Shown here one piece after another: positions 50,958 through 58,890 of a stretch of DNA of 64,000 nucleotides. How positions within the stretch are numbered: position 1 is the stretch's first letter; every line of letters begins with the position of its first letter. Made by a program: the position numbers and the translations under genes. The notes below the pieces were generated by a model. It searched no databases, was not told the origin of the DNA, and worked only from the letters and a program-made list of their open reading frames with translations. This DNA comes from Burkholderiaceae bacterium (GTDB taxonomy: Bacteria; Pseudomonadota; Gammaproteobacteria; Burkholderiales; Burkholderiaceae_E), in contig JAMLIR010000003.1 of NCBI GenBank assembly GCA_023954045.1, positions 62,001-126,000 on the forward strand. The letters run 5' to 3'.

Positions 50958-51391
50958 CAGTAGTCCTCCAGGCGCTCGCCAGGCATGGCGTACTGCACCC
51001 GCTGGTACAAGGGAAAGACGGTGGTGTAGCCGGGCACGGGCACCGGATCGCTGCCGGCCAGGTGCGGGAACACGTACATCACCAGGTCCGGGTTCGGCAG
51101 CCGGTGGAACTGGCGGTAGATCTCGTTGGCTGCGGTGCGCGTGTAGGCGGCAGCGGCGGCGGGCGCTGCCTGCGCATCGGCCTCGGTCAGCGAGCGGCGC
51201 AAGCCCTGGCGCGCGTCGAGCAGTTGCCGGGCAGCTTGCCCGCCACCGGCGCTGCCGCCTGTCTCCTGGTTCCACACATCGAGCATCGTGTGATCGCCGT
51301 GCGGCAGCAGCTCGTCCTTGCTGGTGGCGCAGCCGCCCAGCACTGCGACCGCGCACAGGACCGCGGCCGATTCAATCCAAGTCCGACGCAT
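50957..51391 (-). CDS. TIGR03751-family conjugal transfer lipoprotein (TraV-like)
   Basis: The 144-residue lipoprotein has a signal ending LCAVAVLGGCATS with the lipobox cysteine, an Ala/Gln-rich middle part and a conserved end (IYRQFHRLPNPDLVMYVFPH, PVPGYTTVFPLYQRVQYAMP). It is the likely outer-membrane-anchored lipoprotein of the core complex. Its 5' end overlaps the TIGR03752 gene by 20 bp. Confidence 0.9.
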   Translation of the reverse strand: MRRTWIESAAVLCAVAVLGGCATSKDELLPHGDHTMLDVWNQETGGSAGGGQAARQLLDARQGLRRSLTEADAQAAPAAAAAYTRTAANEIYRQFHRLPNPDLVMYVFPHLAGSDPVPVPGYTTVFPLYQRVQYAMPGERLEDY

Positions 51392-52841
51392 GCTTGCCTC
51401 CGATGCGGTGATTGACCCGACGCCCCTTGGCGTCGTAGTCGATGTTGAGCGGCTGCTCCAGGTGCACGGCGACCTTGGCGCCCGGCGGTACATAGACCGC
51501 GGCGAAGGCCTGCCCGTAAAGCTTGTTGACCCAATCCGCCATGTCGCGCACGCCACCGGCCAAGATGCGGCCCATCGCCTCGTTGCCGCTGATACCGACC
51601 GTGCCGAGCGAGCCGTTGTTGTTGGCGACCACGGCCACGCTGCCGTTGTTCGACTTGATCAGCGACGCCGCGCCGGCCCCGGCCGCCGTGATGAGGGCCT
51701 GCGAGCCCAGGTACTGCTGCGCGTTGCTGCGCCGTTCACCGCTAACGCAAGGAATGCCGTAGGGGTCGCTGATCCAGCCCAGGCCGCCGTGCGTGGCGCT
51801 GTTCGCGCTGCCGCCCGACGCATTGCCGTTCTGGTTGCGGTTGCCGTCCTCCGGCATGGTGCGCACCGTCCCGTCGTTGAAGACGAACGTCACCGAGCGA
51901 ATCTGGCCGCGCACGCAGGAAAGCGTCCAATCGCCGGAGGCCGTGCCGCTGACCACCGCACCGGCCACGTCGGGAATGTCGATGCCGTTGGCGGTCAGGT
52001 TGTCCGGCCCAATCAGCACCTTGAACGGATACGGGTCATTGACCGTGCCGTCGATCGGCACGCGGCCGATCAGCGCGGTCATCGCGATCGATCCCATCAG
52101 CGTCGAGTTCGACGGCACCGTGTAGACCGGCTTGGCCGACGCGCCCACCGCGCGGCTGCCGGCGTCTGCCACCGTGCTTGCCACGCTGTCGGTCGTGCCG
52201 GAAAGCGTCTTCTGCGCCGGCCCGAAGCTGGTCGGGAAGCTCAGGGTGCCGCCGCTGCCGCTCTTCGCTGAGGGCTTTGCGTCGTTCGGTTCGACCCAGC
52301 GCGTGCTACTGGTGCCGCGCGCGGCGCCGCCCTGGGTGCCGCCGAAGCCCTTGCCGTCGCCTTCCTCCAGGCCAAGCCCCACCGGCAGGTCGGCCTGGCC
52401 GCCCTTGCCGGAAAGCCCGTCCAGGCGTCGCTGCAGGTCTTGCAGCAGACCCCGGGTCTGCTGGCGGTCGCCGGCCAACTGCTCGCGGTCCTGCTGCAGG
52501 CGGCCGCGTTCGCCTTCGAGCGCGGACTGGATGCGCTGGTCGATCGCGCTCTCCCGCGCGCGCATGCGCTCGTTCTCGCTCTTCTGGTTCTTGTTGTCGT
52601 TGAGCGCCGTCTGCAGCTCGTTGCGCAACTGCTTGACCTGGGCCACCAGCGTCGCGACGGTATCGCGCGGCGTGTCGCCCTCGATGCCCAGCGCCTTCAT
52701 CTCCTCGGGCGTGAGCGAGTTGGCGCTGTTGGCGGGCGCGGGCTTGGCGCCACGATCACCGGAGAACAGCTTGATGCCGACGAACAGCAGCACCAGCGCC
52801 ATCGGGATCAGCAGCCACTTCAGGAGGGGGTTACTTTTCAT
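51372..52841 (-). CDS. TIGR03752-family integrating conjugative element protein (TraB/VirB10-like)
   Basis: The 489-residue protein has an N-terminal transmembrane helix (LLKWLLIPMALVLLFVGIKL), a coiled coil over residues 65-145 (ARESAIDQRIQSALEGERGR, LQQDREQLAGDRQQTRG) and a C-terminal VirB10-like beta-barrel (PVYTVPSNSTLMGSIAMTAL, PFKVLIGPDNL, VYVPPGAKVAVHLEQPLNID). It links inner and outer membranes in the secretion channel. It overlaps the TIGR03749 gene by 11 bp. Confidence 0.93.
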   Translation of the reverse strand: MKSNPLLKWLLIPMALVLLFVGIKLFSGDRGAKPAPANSANSLTPEEMKALGIEGDTPRDTVATLVAQVKQLRNELQTALNDNKNQKSENERMRARESAIDQRIQSALEGERGRLQQDREQLAGDRQQTRGLLQDLQRRLDGLSGKGGQADLPVGLGLEEGDGKGFGGTQGGAARGTSSTRWVEPNDAKPSAKSGSGGTLSFPTSFGPAQKTLSGTTDSVASTVADAGSRAVGASAKPVYTVPSNSTLMGSIAMTALIGRVPIDGTVNDPYPFKVLIGPDNLTANGIDIPDVAGAVVSGTASGDWTLSCVRGQIRSVTFVFNDGTVRTMPEDGNRNQNGNASGGSANSATHGGLGWISDPYGIPCVSGERRSNAQQYLGSQALITAAGAGAASLIKSNNGSVAVVANNNGSLGTVGISGNEAMGRILAGGVRDMADWVNKLYGQAFAAVYVPPGAKVAVHLEQPLNIDYDAKGRRVNHRIGGKHASDLD

Positions 52842-53748
52842 GGCGGTCGCCTCCTTCGGCCTGGCCGGCCGCCGCTGCCGGCGGCAGGTTCACCGTCACG
52901 TCGATCGGTGAGAGCTTGGGCAGCAGCGACTCGGCCAGGCCGTGGCCACGGGTAACGAGGTAGACGACCGTGGTGTCGGCGGCGTGGCCGGCCGGCGCCA
53001 GGTTCGGGTGCTGGAAGGTCGCGGCGAGGAAGTCGCCCTGCAACGCGCGTGGGTCGAGGTCGAGCCCGCGCGCGGAGGTGTTGGTGAGCTTCACCGCCGT
53101 CACCCACTGGTCTTCGAGCCGCCAAGCGGCCAGCGCCTGCGCACGCACCGGCAGCGTCGGCAGCAAGGTGGAAAGCTCCAGGCCGCGCCGCAGGTTGACG
53201 CGGCCAATGCCGGGAACGAGTTCCACGGTGCGCAGCGGCGCGTAGAGGTTCTGCGCCGCATAGCGCGTGAGCACGACCGCCACCGGCGTGGCGCGCTTCG
53301 CAGCAGGTGCCGTGCGTTCCGCATCGTCCTCCGCCGTCGCCGCTGGCTTGGCCGGCTCGCCGTAGCGGGTCGCCGGCACGTCACCTTCCACGATGCGCAC
53401 GGGTTCCAGCGCGGGCTGGCCCGCCTTCGCCGGCTCGGCCGCGATGTCCAGCAGGATCAGCGCGCCCGATTCCACGTCCTGTAGTTGCAGCCGCGTGGGC
53501 GGGATCGGCGCATTGGCGCGCAGGTAGATCGCCCCGCCCGCGCTCTGCACGCGCAACTGCTCGCCGACGCCGGCCGGCACGCCGATGCGCACGTTGCGCT
53601 CGATGAACACCACACGCTCCTGGCCGACCACGAGCGGTACGGCCAGCGGCAGGCGCTCCCAGCGCAGGATTTCGATGGCATGGCCCGCGGGCGCGAAACC
53701 CAGGCACAACAGGACGCCGGCCAGGGCCGGAGCGAAGAAGCGCTTCAT
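52831..53748 (-). CDS. TIGR03749-family integrating conjugative element protein (TraK/VirB9-like)
   Basis: The 305-residue exported protein (signal APALAGVLLCLGFAPAGHA) has a strand-rich body: ILRWERLPLAVPLVVGQERV, VFIERNVRIGVPAGVGEQLR, VVLTRYAAQNLYAPLRTVEL, and a Pro-rich end. It corresponds to the secretin-like TraK component. It overlaps DUF2895 by 4 bp (ATGA). Confidence 0.92.
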   Translation of the reverse strand: MKRFFAPALAGVLLCLGFAPAGHAIEILRWERLPLAVPLVVGQERVVFIERNVRIGVPAGVGEQLRVQSAGGAIYLRANAPIPPTRLQLQDVESGALILLDIAAEPAKAGQPALEPVRIVEGDVPATRYGEPAKPAATAEDDAERTAPAAKRATPVAVVLTRYAAQNLYAPLRTVELVPGIGRVNLRRGLELSTLLPTLPVRAQALAAWRLEDQWVTAVKLTNTSARGLDLDPRALQGDFLAATFQHPNLAPAGHAADTTVVYLVTRGHGLAESLLPKLSPIDVTVNLPPAAAAGQAEGGDRHEK

Positions 53749-54437
53749 GGGGTGTCTCCCTGCAGATTGGCGCCGGGGCTGGCGGGCTTGCCGGCTGGCG
53801 CCGGGGGCGGCGGGGTTTCGATGCGCTCGGGCGCACGCGCATAGCAGTCCAGCACAAGGCCGAAGGGATTGCGCTCGGGATCGATGTCCATGCGCACGAC
53901 CTTCAGCGCGTAGCGCACGAGCGCGCGCTTGATCTGCTCGGCGCCCAGGTACTCGTCGGCGCTCACGTCCAGCGTGACGATCCAGTCGTTCGCCGACACG
54001 GCGCGCACGCGCGCGGCGGGATCGTCGCCGTAGCCGCGGCCGGGAATCTCATAGATGCCGCGCACGCGCTGGCGCAACTCGCCGTTGCCGCGCCGGAACT
54101 CGTAGTCCTGTTGCAGGAAGGCCCGGCAGCTCGGCGTGAAGTAAGCCGTCAGCCCATGCAGGTTGCGCGGGTAGTCCTGCTCGCCGTTGGTCGGCCAGCG
54201 TTGGGCCTGCTGCCAGATGTAGAAAGTGAAGGCGTAGACGCTCTCCGGCGGCACGTCCCACCACTTGCGGGTGCTGCCCGAGCGCAGGTCGGGCGGTACG
54301 TGGATGGTCAGGCTCTTGGGTGCGCTCCACCATCCGAACCCGAGCAGCAGTGCCACGACGAACAGTGCGGCGGCGAACAGGCGCAGCGTCTTCACATGCG
54401 CCTGCAGGTGCATGACCTCGTTCTTGAAGCGGCTCAT
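53745..54437 (-). CDS. DUF2895/TIGR03746-family protein (TraE/VirB5-8-like)
   Basis: The 230-residue protein has one N-terminal transmembrane helix (LRLFAAALFVVALLLGFGWW) and a periplasmic domain with FTFYIWQQAQRWPTNGEQDY, LTAYFTPSCRAFLQQDYEFR and WIVTLDVSADEYLGAEQIKR. This layout is the TraE-like core component of ICE transfer systems. Overlaps TIGR03750 by ATGA. Confidence 0.92.
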   Translation of the reverse strand: MSRFKNEVMHLQAHVKTLRLFAAALFVVALLLGFGWWSAPKSLTIHVPPDLRSGSTRKWWDVPPESVYAFTFYIWQQAQRWPTNGEQDYPRNLHGLTAYFTPSCRAFLQQDYEFRRGNGELRQRVRGIYEIPGRGYGDDPAARVRAVSANDWIVTLDVSADEYLGAEQIKRALVRYALKVVRMDIDPERNPFGLVLDCYARAPERIETPPPPAPAGKPASPGANLQGDTP

Positions 54438-54862
54438 GCTGCACCTCGGTGAATGGCTAGGCCGGGCCGCTGGCGCCGCGTGGTCCACCAGCCCGAGCGG
54501 GTGATGAGCTGGCCGCCGCCCGCGTGGGCCGCCAGCGCGGGATAGCGCAGCGCGAGCCGCCACTGGACCTGGCGGTACAGCCAGGTGTCAGGCCGGCCGC
54601 GCTTCCACCGCCGCAACATGCCGCCGCCCACGAAGACGCCGATACCGATGCCGGCGACGACCAGCGTGGGCACCATCGCAATGCTGTGGGTCAGCCAGGC
54701 CAGCGGCACGCCGGCCACGAACCCGACTGCGCCCGACAGGCCGGCGCAGACCCACAGCTCGTCGGCCGTGAGCCCGCGCACGACCACCGGATGCCGGTTC
54801 AGGCGATGCGGCAGAAAGGTCACGAGCCCGTCGCGCGGCGGGCTCTCCAGGGCGCCGGCCAT
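54434..54862 (-). CDS. TIGR03750-family conjugal transfer membrane protein (TraL-like)
   Basis: The 142-residue protein has the TraL-like start VTFLPHRLNRHPVVVRGLTA, two closely spaced transmembrane helices (GAVGFVAGVPLAWL, VPTLVVAGIGIGVFVGGG) and a basic tail. It is an inner-membrane part of the pilus assembly complex. Confidence 0.92.
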   Translation of the reverse strand: MAGALESPPRDGLVTFLPHRLNRHPVVVRGLTADELWVCAGLSGAVGFVAGVPLAWLTHSIAMVPTLVVAGIGIGVFVGGGMLRRWKRGRPDTWLYRQVQWRLALRYPALAAHAGGGQLITRSGWWTTRRQRPGLAIHRGAA

Positions 54863-54874
54863 GGTTGCCGGCCC

Positions 54875-55249
54875 TTACAGCACGCCGGTGGCCTTGGTCA
54901 GCAGCCAGATACCGACGACCAGCAGGATCGCGCCCACAGCCACGGTCAAACCGAACTGGCCCCACGTCGCGCGGCCGGTGTGGATTTCGGCGTAGCGCGT
55001 GTAGGCGTGGTAGCAGACGCCGACGAACATCGAGGCGACCACGAGCAGCGCGATCAGCAGCACGATGTCGTAGCCGTAGTTCTGCAGCGTCTGCATGATG
55101 CCGCTGCCGGTGCCGCGCGACGGATCTTCCAGCGTGGGAAGAGCGGCGAACGACTGCGACGGCATGGCGGCGATGCCCAGCGGGACGAGCAGCGCAGCGA
55201 GGCGCGCAGGCCGTGCAGCGAGACGGTGAAGAGTCGGGGAAGCGTTCAT
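54875..55249 (-). CDS. TIGR03745-family membrane protein (pilin-like)
   Basis: The 124-residue protein has a signal (LAALLVPLGIAAMPSQSFAA) followed by a short mature part with two hydrophobic helices (YDIVLLIALLVVASMFVGVC, FGLTVAVGAILLVVGIWLL), the design of a conjugative prepilin of about 85 residues. Family proteins are conserved in ICE transfer operons at this point; identity as the pilin subunit is inference. Confidence 0.88.
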   Translation of the reverse strand: MNASPTLHRLAARPARLAALLVPLGIAAMPSQSFAALPTLEDPSRGTGSGIMQTLQNYGYDIVLLIALLVVASMFVGVCYHAYTRYAEIHTGRATWGQFGLTVAVGAILLVVGIWLLTKATGVL

Positions 55250-55270
55250 GGCGATACACCTTTCATGGGG

Positions 55271-55510
55271 TCAGGACAGGAGGAAAGAGCCCAGCACCAG
55301 GTACATCGCGACGAAGCGCACGATGACGCCGAGGAACTGGCGTTGGGTCAGGTGGTGCTCGGCCCAGCCGACATAGGCGGTACGCATCGCCCACACGCCC
55401 CACAGCAGCAGAACGGCGAAGACGAAACCGAGCACGACGGTGGAGACGGCCGCGGGCGCGAACCCGCCGTTGGCTTGGAAGGCGGCGACCTGATCGGCGG
55501 AAGGCGTCAT
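55271..55510 (-). CDS. TIGR03758-family membrane protein
   Basis: The 79-residue protein (MTPSADQVAAFQANGGFAPA onwards) has two helices, AVSTVVLGFVFAVLLLWGVW and FLGVIVRFVAMYLVLGSFLL, with the YVGWAEHHLTQRQ loop. It is probably a second small pilus or assembly component. ATGA overlap with the RAQPRD gene. Confidence 0.88.
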   Translation of the reverse strand: MTPSADQVAAFQANGGFAPAAVSTVVLGFVFAVLLLWGVWAMRTAYVGWAEHHLTQRQFLGVIVRFVAMYLVLGSFLLS

Positions 55511-55890
55511 GGCAACGGCGCCTCCTTGTCGCTGGCCGTGCCGCTGCGCGTGTAGTCGCCGGCCAACGGCACGGGATCGCGCGGCTGAGCGCGTTGCGGC
55601 ACCAGGTAGTCGCGCACGCCAGCACGCACGCGATGCAGATCGGCGCGCAGACGGTCGTAGTCAAAGTGGTAACGAGAGCGCTTCTGTTGTGCGGTAGCGG
55701 TCTGGTCGGCCAACTGGTTTGCCAGGCGGTCGGCCAGTTCAATCTGGCGCACTAGCGCTGCAAGGTGCTCGCGCTCCGGGGCATCGTCGGCGTAAGCCGG
55801 GTGCAGCACCGCGAGCGACAGAACCAGAGCGACCGGGGCCACGGTCATCGGGCGGCGCCATGCGGATGTGCGGCGGCAGGTCGATTGCAT
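55507..55890 (-). CDS. RAQPRD-family integrating conjugative element protein
   Basis: The 127-residue exported protein has a signal (MTVAPVALVLSLAVLHPAYA) and a conserved C-terminal domain (HLAALVRQIELADRLANQLA, YHFDYDRLRADLHRVRAGV) including the eponymous RAQPRDPV motif. It is the first gene of this minus-strand part of the transfer operon; the hipB promoter-operator region lies immediately upstream of it. Role in transfer not defined. Confidence 0.9.
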   Translation of the reverse strand: MQSTCRRTSAWRRPMTVAPVALVLSLAVLHPAYADDAPEREHLAALVRQIELADRLANQLADQTATAQQKRSRYHFDYDRLRADLHRVRAGVRDYLVPQRAQPRDPVPLAGDYTRSGTASDKEAPLP

Positions 55891-56064
55891 CGTGCCATTC
55901 CTCGTTGAAGCCTCGGCGAGGCGAATGGTGTCGATGCTCCGGCGGGCACTCGGCCAGCGCCGCAGGGAATGGGAATTCGAGGGCGACCGGATTCATGCAG
56001 GTCCGACGGCGACTTCCGCGTAACCGATCCGTTGGAGCATTTATGCATCCATAAAAGTCCCCTT

Positions 56065-56111
56065 GGAAGCGATTATTTAAGTACAGTCGCAATCAAGTTA
56101 TAATCGCTTCC
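56065..56111 (+). promoter_or_regulatory. hipBA promoter inside a perfect 12-bp inverted repeat
   Basis: GGAAGCGATTAT (56065-56076) is repeated inverted as ATAATCGCTTCC (56100-56111). A TATAAT -10 box (56099-56104) lies in the right arm and a TTTAAG -35-like hexamer (56076-56081) 17 bp upstream. Repressor bound to both arms would block polymerase, the expected HipB autoregulation. AGGAG at 56144-56148 precedes the GTG start by eight bases. Confidence 0.75.
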
Positions 56112-56156
56112 ATCAAACCACCAACGCCTCATTAACGTCCCGCAGGAGTTCTTAAA

Positions 56157-56480
56157 GTGGATTCACCGCTTCCGCTTCCCGTCGAGCGGGCCATCCAGAA
56201 GCTCGGCAGCGACATTTCACTCGCCCGCCGGCGGCGCCACATCTCCCAGGCGTCGCTCGCTGAACGCATGGGCGCTTCGCTGACCACCGTGCGCCGCATG
56301 GAAAAAGGCGATGTGCGGGTGCCTATCCACTTTTTCGCCCGTGCGCTGCATGTCTTCGGCGAGATTCAGGCGCTGGAGAACCTGCTGGATACCGCCAAGG
56401 ACGACATCGGCCTGACGCTGATGGACGCGAACCTGCCCAAGCGCGTGCGCAGCAAGTCCGGCACTTCGGGAGCACTCTGA
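56157..56480 (+). CDS. hipB: HipB-like XRE antitoxin/repressor
   Basis: The 107-residue protein begins with GTG after AGGAG and contains an HTH_3 domain (LGSDISLARRRRHISQASLA, ERMGASLTTVRRMEKGDVRV) near residues 17-70 and a C-terminal part (LENLLDTAKDDIGLTLMDAN). HipB proteins neutralise HipA and repress the operon. The stop overlaps the hipA ATG by one base. The upstream palindrome is the expected binding site. Confidence 0.87.
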   Translation: MDSPLPLPVERAIQKLGSDISLARRRRHISQASLAERMGASLTTVRRMEKGDVRVPIHFFARALHVFGEIQALENLLDTAKDDIGLTLMDANLPKRVRSKSGTSGAL

Positions 56481-57784
56481 TGGTCGCAGTAGCGCCGGTG
56501 CGTCGGCAGATTCAACTTTGTATTGGCAAGGCGGGGCTGGCGGTCGGCTCGCTGGTGTATGTCCGCCAGGGACGGCGCGAGAACAGTGCCTTCGCCTACG
56601 ATGAGAGCTGGCTGGCCAGCCCGGCGCGCTTCAATCTGTCGGCCGATCTGCAGCTCATTCCGGGCCACCAGCCCCACAAGGCTGCGTCGGCGCACGATTC
56701 GGTGTTCCACGGAGCGATCGCCGATACCGCGCCGGACGCTTGGGGCCGGCGCGTCATCGCCCGCGATCACGCCAAGCGCCGCAAGGATGATCCGAAGCTG
56801 CCAGCCCTTACCGAACTGGACTACCTGCTGGCGGTGGACGACTTCAGCCGCGTCGGTGCGCTGCGCCTGCGCGACCCGGACGGCACCTGGCACCGCACGG
56901 TGCAAGCCGGCCGCCGCAGCACGCCGCCGCTGATCGAACTGGAGCGCGTCTTTCAGGCCAGCCGCGCGGTGGAGCGCGGCCAGGAGACCGCCGAAGACCT
57001 GCGCTACCTGCAGGGCAAGGGCACGTCGCTGGGGGGCATGCGGCCGAAATGCACGCTGGTGGACGAGGACGGCCGGCTCGCCATCGGCAAGTTCCCGAGC
57101 GTGGGCGACACGCGCAGCGTCACCCGTGGCGAAGTGCTGGCCCTGAAGCTGGCGGCGCGGGCCGGTATCGACGCGGCGCCGGCACGGGTCGTTTGTCTGG
57201 GGCCATCGGGAAGCGAAGTGCCGGTAGCCGTCATCCAACGCTTCGACCGCGACGAGGCCGACGGCCGCATCCCCTACCAGTCGGCCGCCTCGCTGTTGCA
57301 GGCTTCGCGCGAGGAGGATCGCAGCTACACCGAGATCGCCGATGCGATTCGCACCCACGGGCAGGCCCCCACCCAAGACCTGCGACAACTCTGGCGCCGG
57401 CTGGTCTTCAACCTGCTGGTCACCAATGTGGACGACCACCTGCAGAACCACGGGTTCCTGCACGTGGCGCATGGCCAGTGGCGGCTGGCCCCCGCCTTCG
57501 ACATCAATCCGTTCCCGGACAAGGACCGCGAATCCAAGACCTGGCTGTCCGAACGGGATGGACCGATCACCGACGTGCGGATGTTGCTGGCTCGCGCCTC
57601 GTACTTCGCCCTGGACGAGCAACAGGCTTTGACCGTGCTGGGCGAGGTGCACGCTGCGGTATCGAACTGGCGCAACTTGGCGCTCGGGCCGGAGGTCGGA
57701 TTGCGTGCGACCGAGCTGGACGACTTCGCGCTTGCCTTCGAGCACGAACAGATAGATGCAGCCGCAACGCTGCTCGGGTGGTGA
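56480..57784 (+). CDS. hipA: HipA-type serine/threonine kinase toxin
   Basis: HipA kinases phosphorylate glutamyl-tRNA synthetase in known systems and trigger growth arrest or persistence. The 434-residue protein has the N-terminal couple_hipA domain (LAVGSLVYVRQGRRENSAFA, FHGAIADTAPDAWGRRVIAR) and the C-terminal kinase with EVLALKLAARAGIDAAPARV, VAVIQRFDRDEADGRIPYQS, the catalytic NVDDHLQNHG near residues 315-325 and LAPAFDINPFP. All catalytic landmarks are intact. Here it is ICE cargo, 17 bp before the DUF3800 gene. Confidence 0.92.
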   Translation: MVAVAPVRRQIQLCIGKAGLAVGSLVYVRQGRRENSAFAYDESWLASPARFNLSADLQLIPGHQPHKAASAHDSVFHGAIADTAPDAWGRRVIARDHAKRRKDDPKLPALTELDYLLAVDDFSRVGALRLRDPDGTWHRTVQAGRRSTPPLIELERVFQASRAVERGQETAEDLRYLQGKGTSLGGMRPKCTLVDEDGRLAIGKFPSVGDTRSVTRGEVLALKLAARAGIDAAPARVVCLGPSGSEVPVAVIQRFDRDEADGRIPYQSAASLLQASREEDRSYTEIADAIRTHGQAPTQDLRQLWRRLVFNLLVTNVDDHLQNHGFLHVAHGQWRLAPAFDINPFPDKDRESKTWLSERDGPITDVRMLLARASYFALDEQQALTVLGEVHAAVSNWRNLALGPEVGLRATELDDFALAFEHEQIDAAATLLGW

Positions 57785-57801
57785 CGCGAACGAGGGCAGA
57801 C

Positions 57802-58857
57802 ATGGAGTGTTTTCACATCGACGAGAGCGGCTACACGGGGTTCGACCTACTCAACGCGGAGCAACGTTTTCAGGGTGCTGCGGCGGTGTCCATCGGCGAT
57901 GAAGAAGCTGCACGACTGATTCGGGAACATTTCCCCAAGCTGCAAGCACCCGAACTCAAATACCACGCCCTGGCACGCCGACCTGGCTATCGGCAGCCGC
58001 TGATGGAGTTGCAGCGCGCCGTGCTCTCTCAGCACAAGTGCGTGACCTACGTCTGCGACAAGCGCTTCCTGCTGCTCCTCATGTTCTTGGACTATGGCGT
58101 CGAGCCGTTCTACTACGAGCGCGGACACGACTTCTATAAGGACGGACAGAACTACGCCTTGGCTTCGCTGCTGTATACCGTCGGTCCCACCTTGCTCGGC
58201 AAGGCGGCATTTGATGATCTGCTTGCGGCCTTCCAGCGCGCGGTCAAGGAAAAGACTCTGCTAGCCCTGGATGCATTGGTGAAAGCGGCCAGGCAGCTCA
58301 ATTGGCGTGAACTGCCCGAAGCGCTAGGTCCTCTCGCGCTGAACTCGCCCGAATGTCTGTCCGCGATTGCCACGCCGGGCGTCTCGACCGATGCCGCGAT
58401 GGTGGTTCTCCAGTCCCTGATCAGCCGGATGGAGGTGATGGCTGCAGGACCGTACCGGGTCGAGCACGACCAGTCCAAGAACCTGCTCACGTACCACGAG
58501 CTGCTGCAGCGCTACATCGACCATCAGCATGAAGTCGAATTCAGGCAGACCCAGATCGGGAGCATCAGTTTCCCGCTCAAGCTGTCGTCCGTCACCCAGG
58601 TCGATTCAAAGACCAGTCCAGCCGTGCAGATTGCCGACGTCGTGATCGGCGCCGCCATCGAGGCGGCGAACGCACTGACCGGCCTGCGCCCGCCGCTGTT
58701 GGACCCACAAGCCGTGATGTCGCTATATGCCGATGACCAGTTTATCCACTTGGTGCCGTCGATCGACTTTGATGAACAGAAGCAGTTCCGCGAGGGGACG
58801 CAGGCGGCAGAAATGATCGACTACTTCGCCGAACACTTCGGTACGAAAACCTCGTAG
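57802..58857 (+). CDS. DUF3800-domain protein
   Basis: The 351-residue protein starts MECFHIDESGYTGFDLLNAE, the DUF3800 signature with the acidic DES segment at residues 7-9, and ends with QIADVVIGAAIEAANALTG near residue 277, the conserved QxADxxxG motif. The family is predicted to have an RNase H-like metal-dependent nuclease fold and is often found in mobile or defence loci; substrate unknown. It lies between hipA and gajA on the same strand and 34 bp from the latter, so it may be part of the defence unit. Confidence 0.85.
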   Translation: MECFHIDESGYTGFDLLNAEQRFQGAAAVSIGDEEAARLIREHFPKLQAPELKYHALARRPGYRQPLMELQRAVLSQHKCVTYVCDKRFLLLLMFLDYGVEPFYYERGHDFYKDGQNYALASLLYTVGPTLLGKAAFDDLLAAFQRAVKEKTLLALDALVKAARQLNWRELPEALGPLALNSPECLSAIATPGVSTDAAMVVLQSLISRMEVMAAGPYRVEHDQSKNLLTYHELLQRYIDHQHEVEFRQTQIGSISFPLKLSSVTQVDSKTSPAVQIADVVIGAAIEAANALTGLRPPLLDPQAVMSLYADDQFIHLVPSIDFDEQKQFREGTQAAEMIDYFAEHFGTKTS

Positions 58858-58890
58858 AGCGCCTGCAGCCGCACCTGAGAGAAACAAGAC

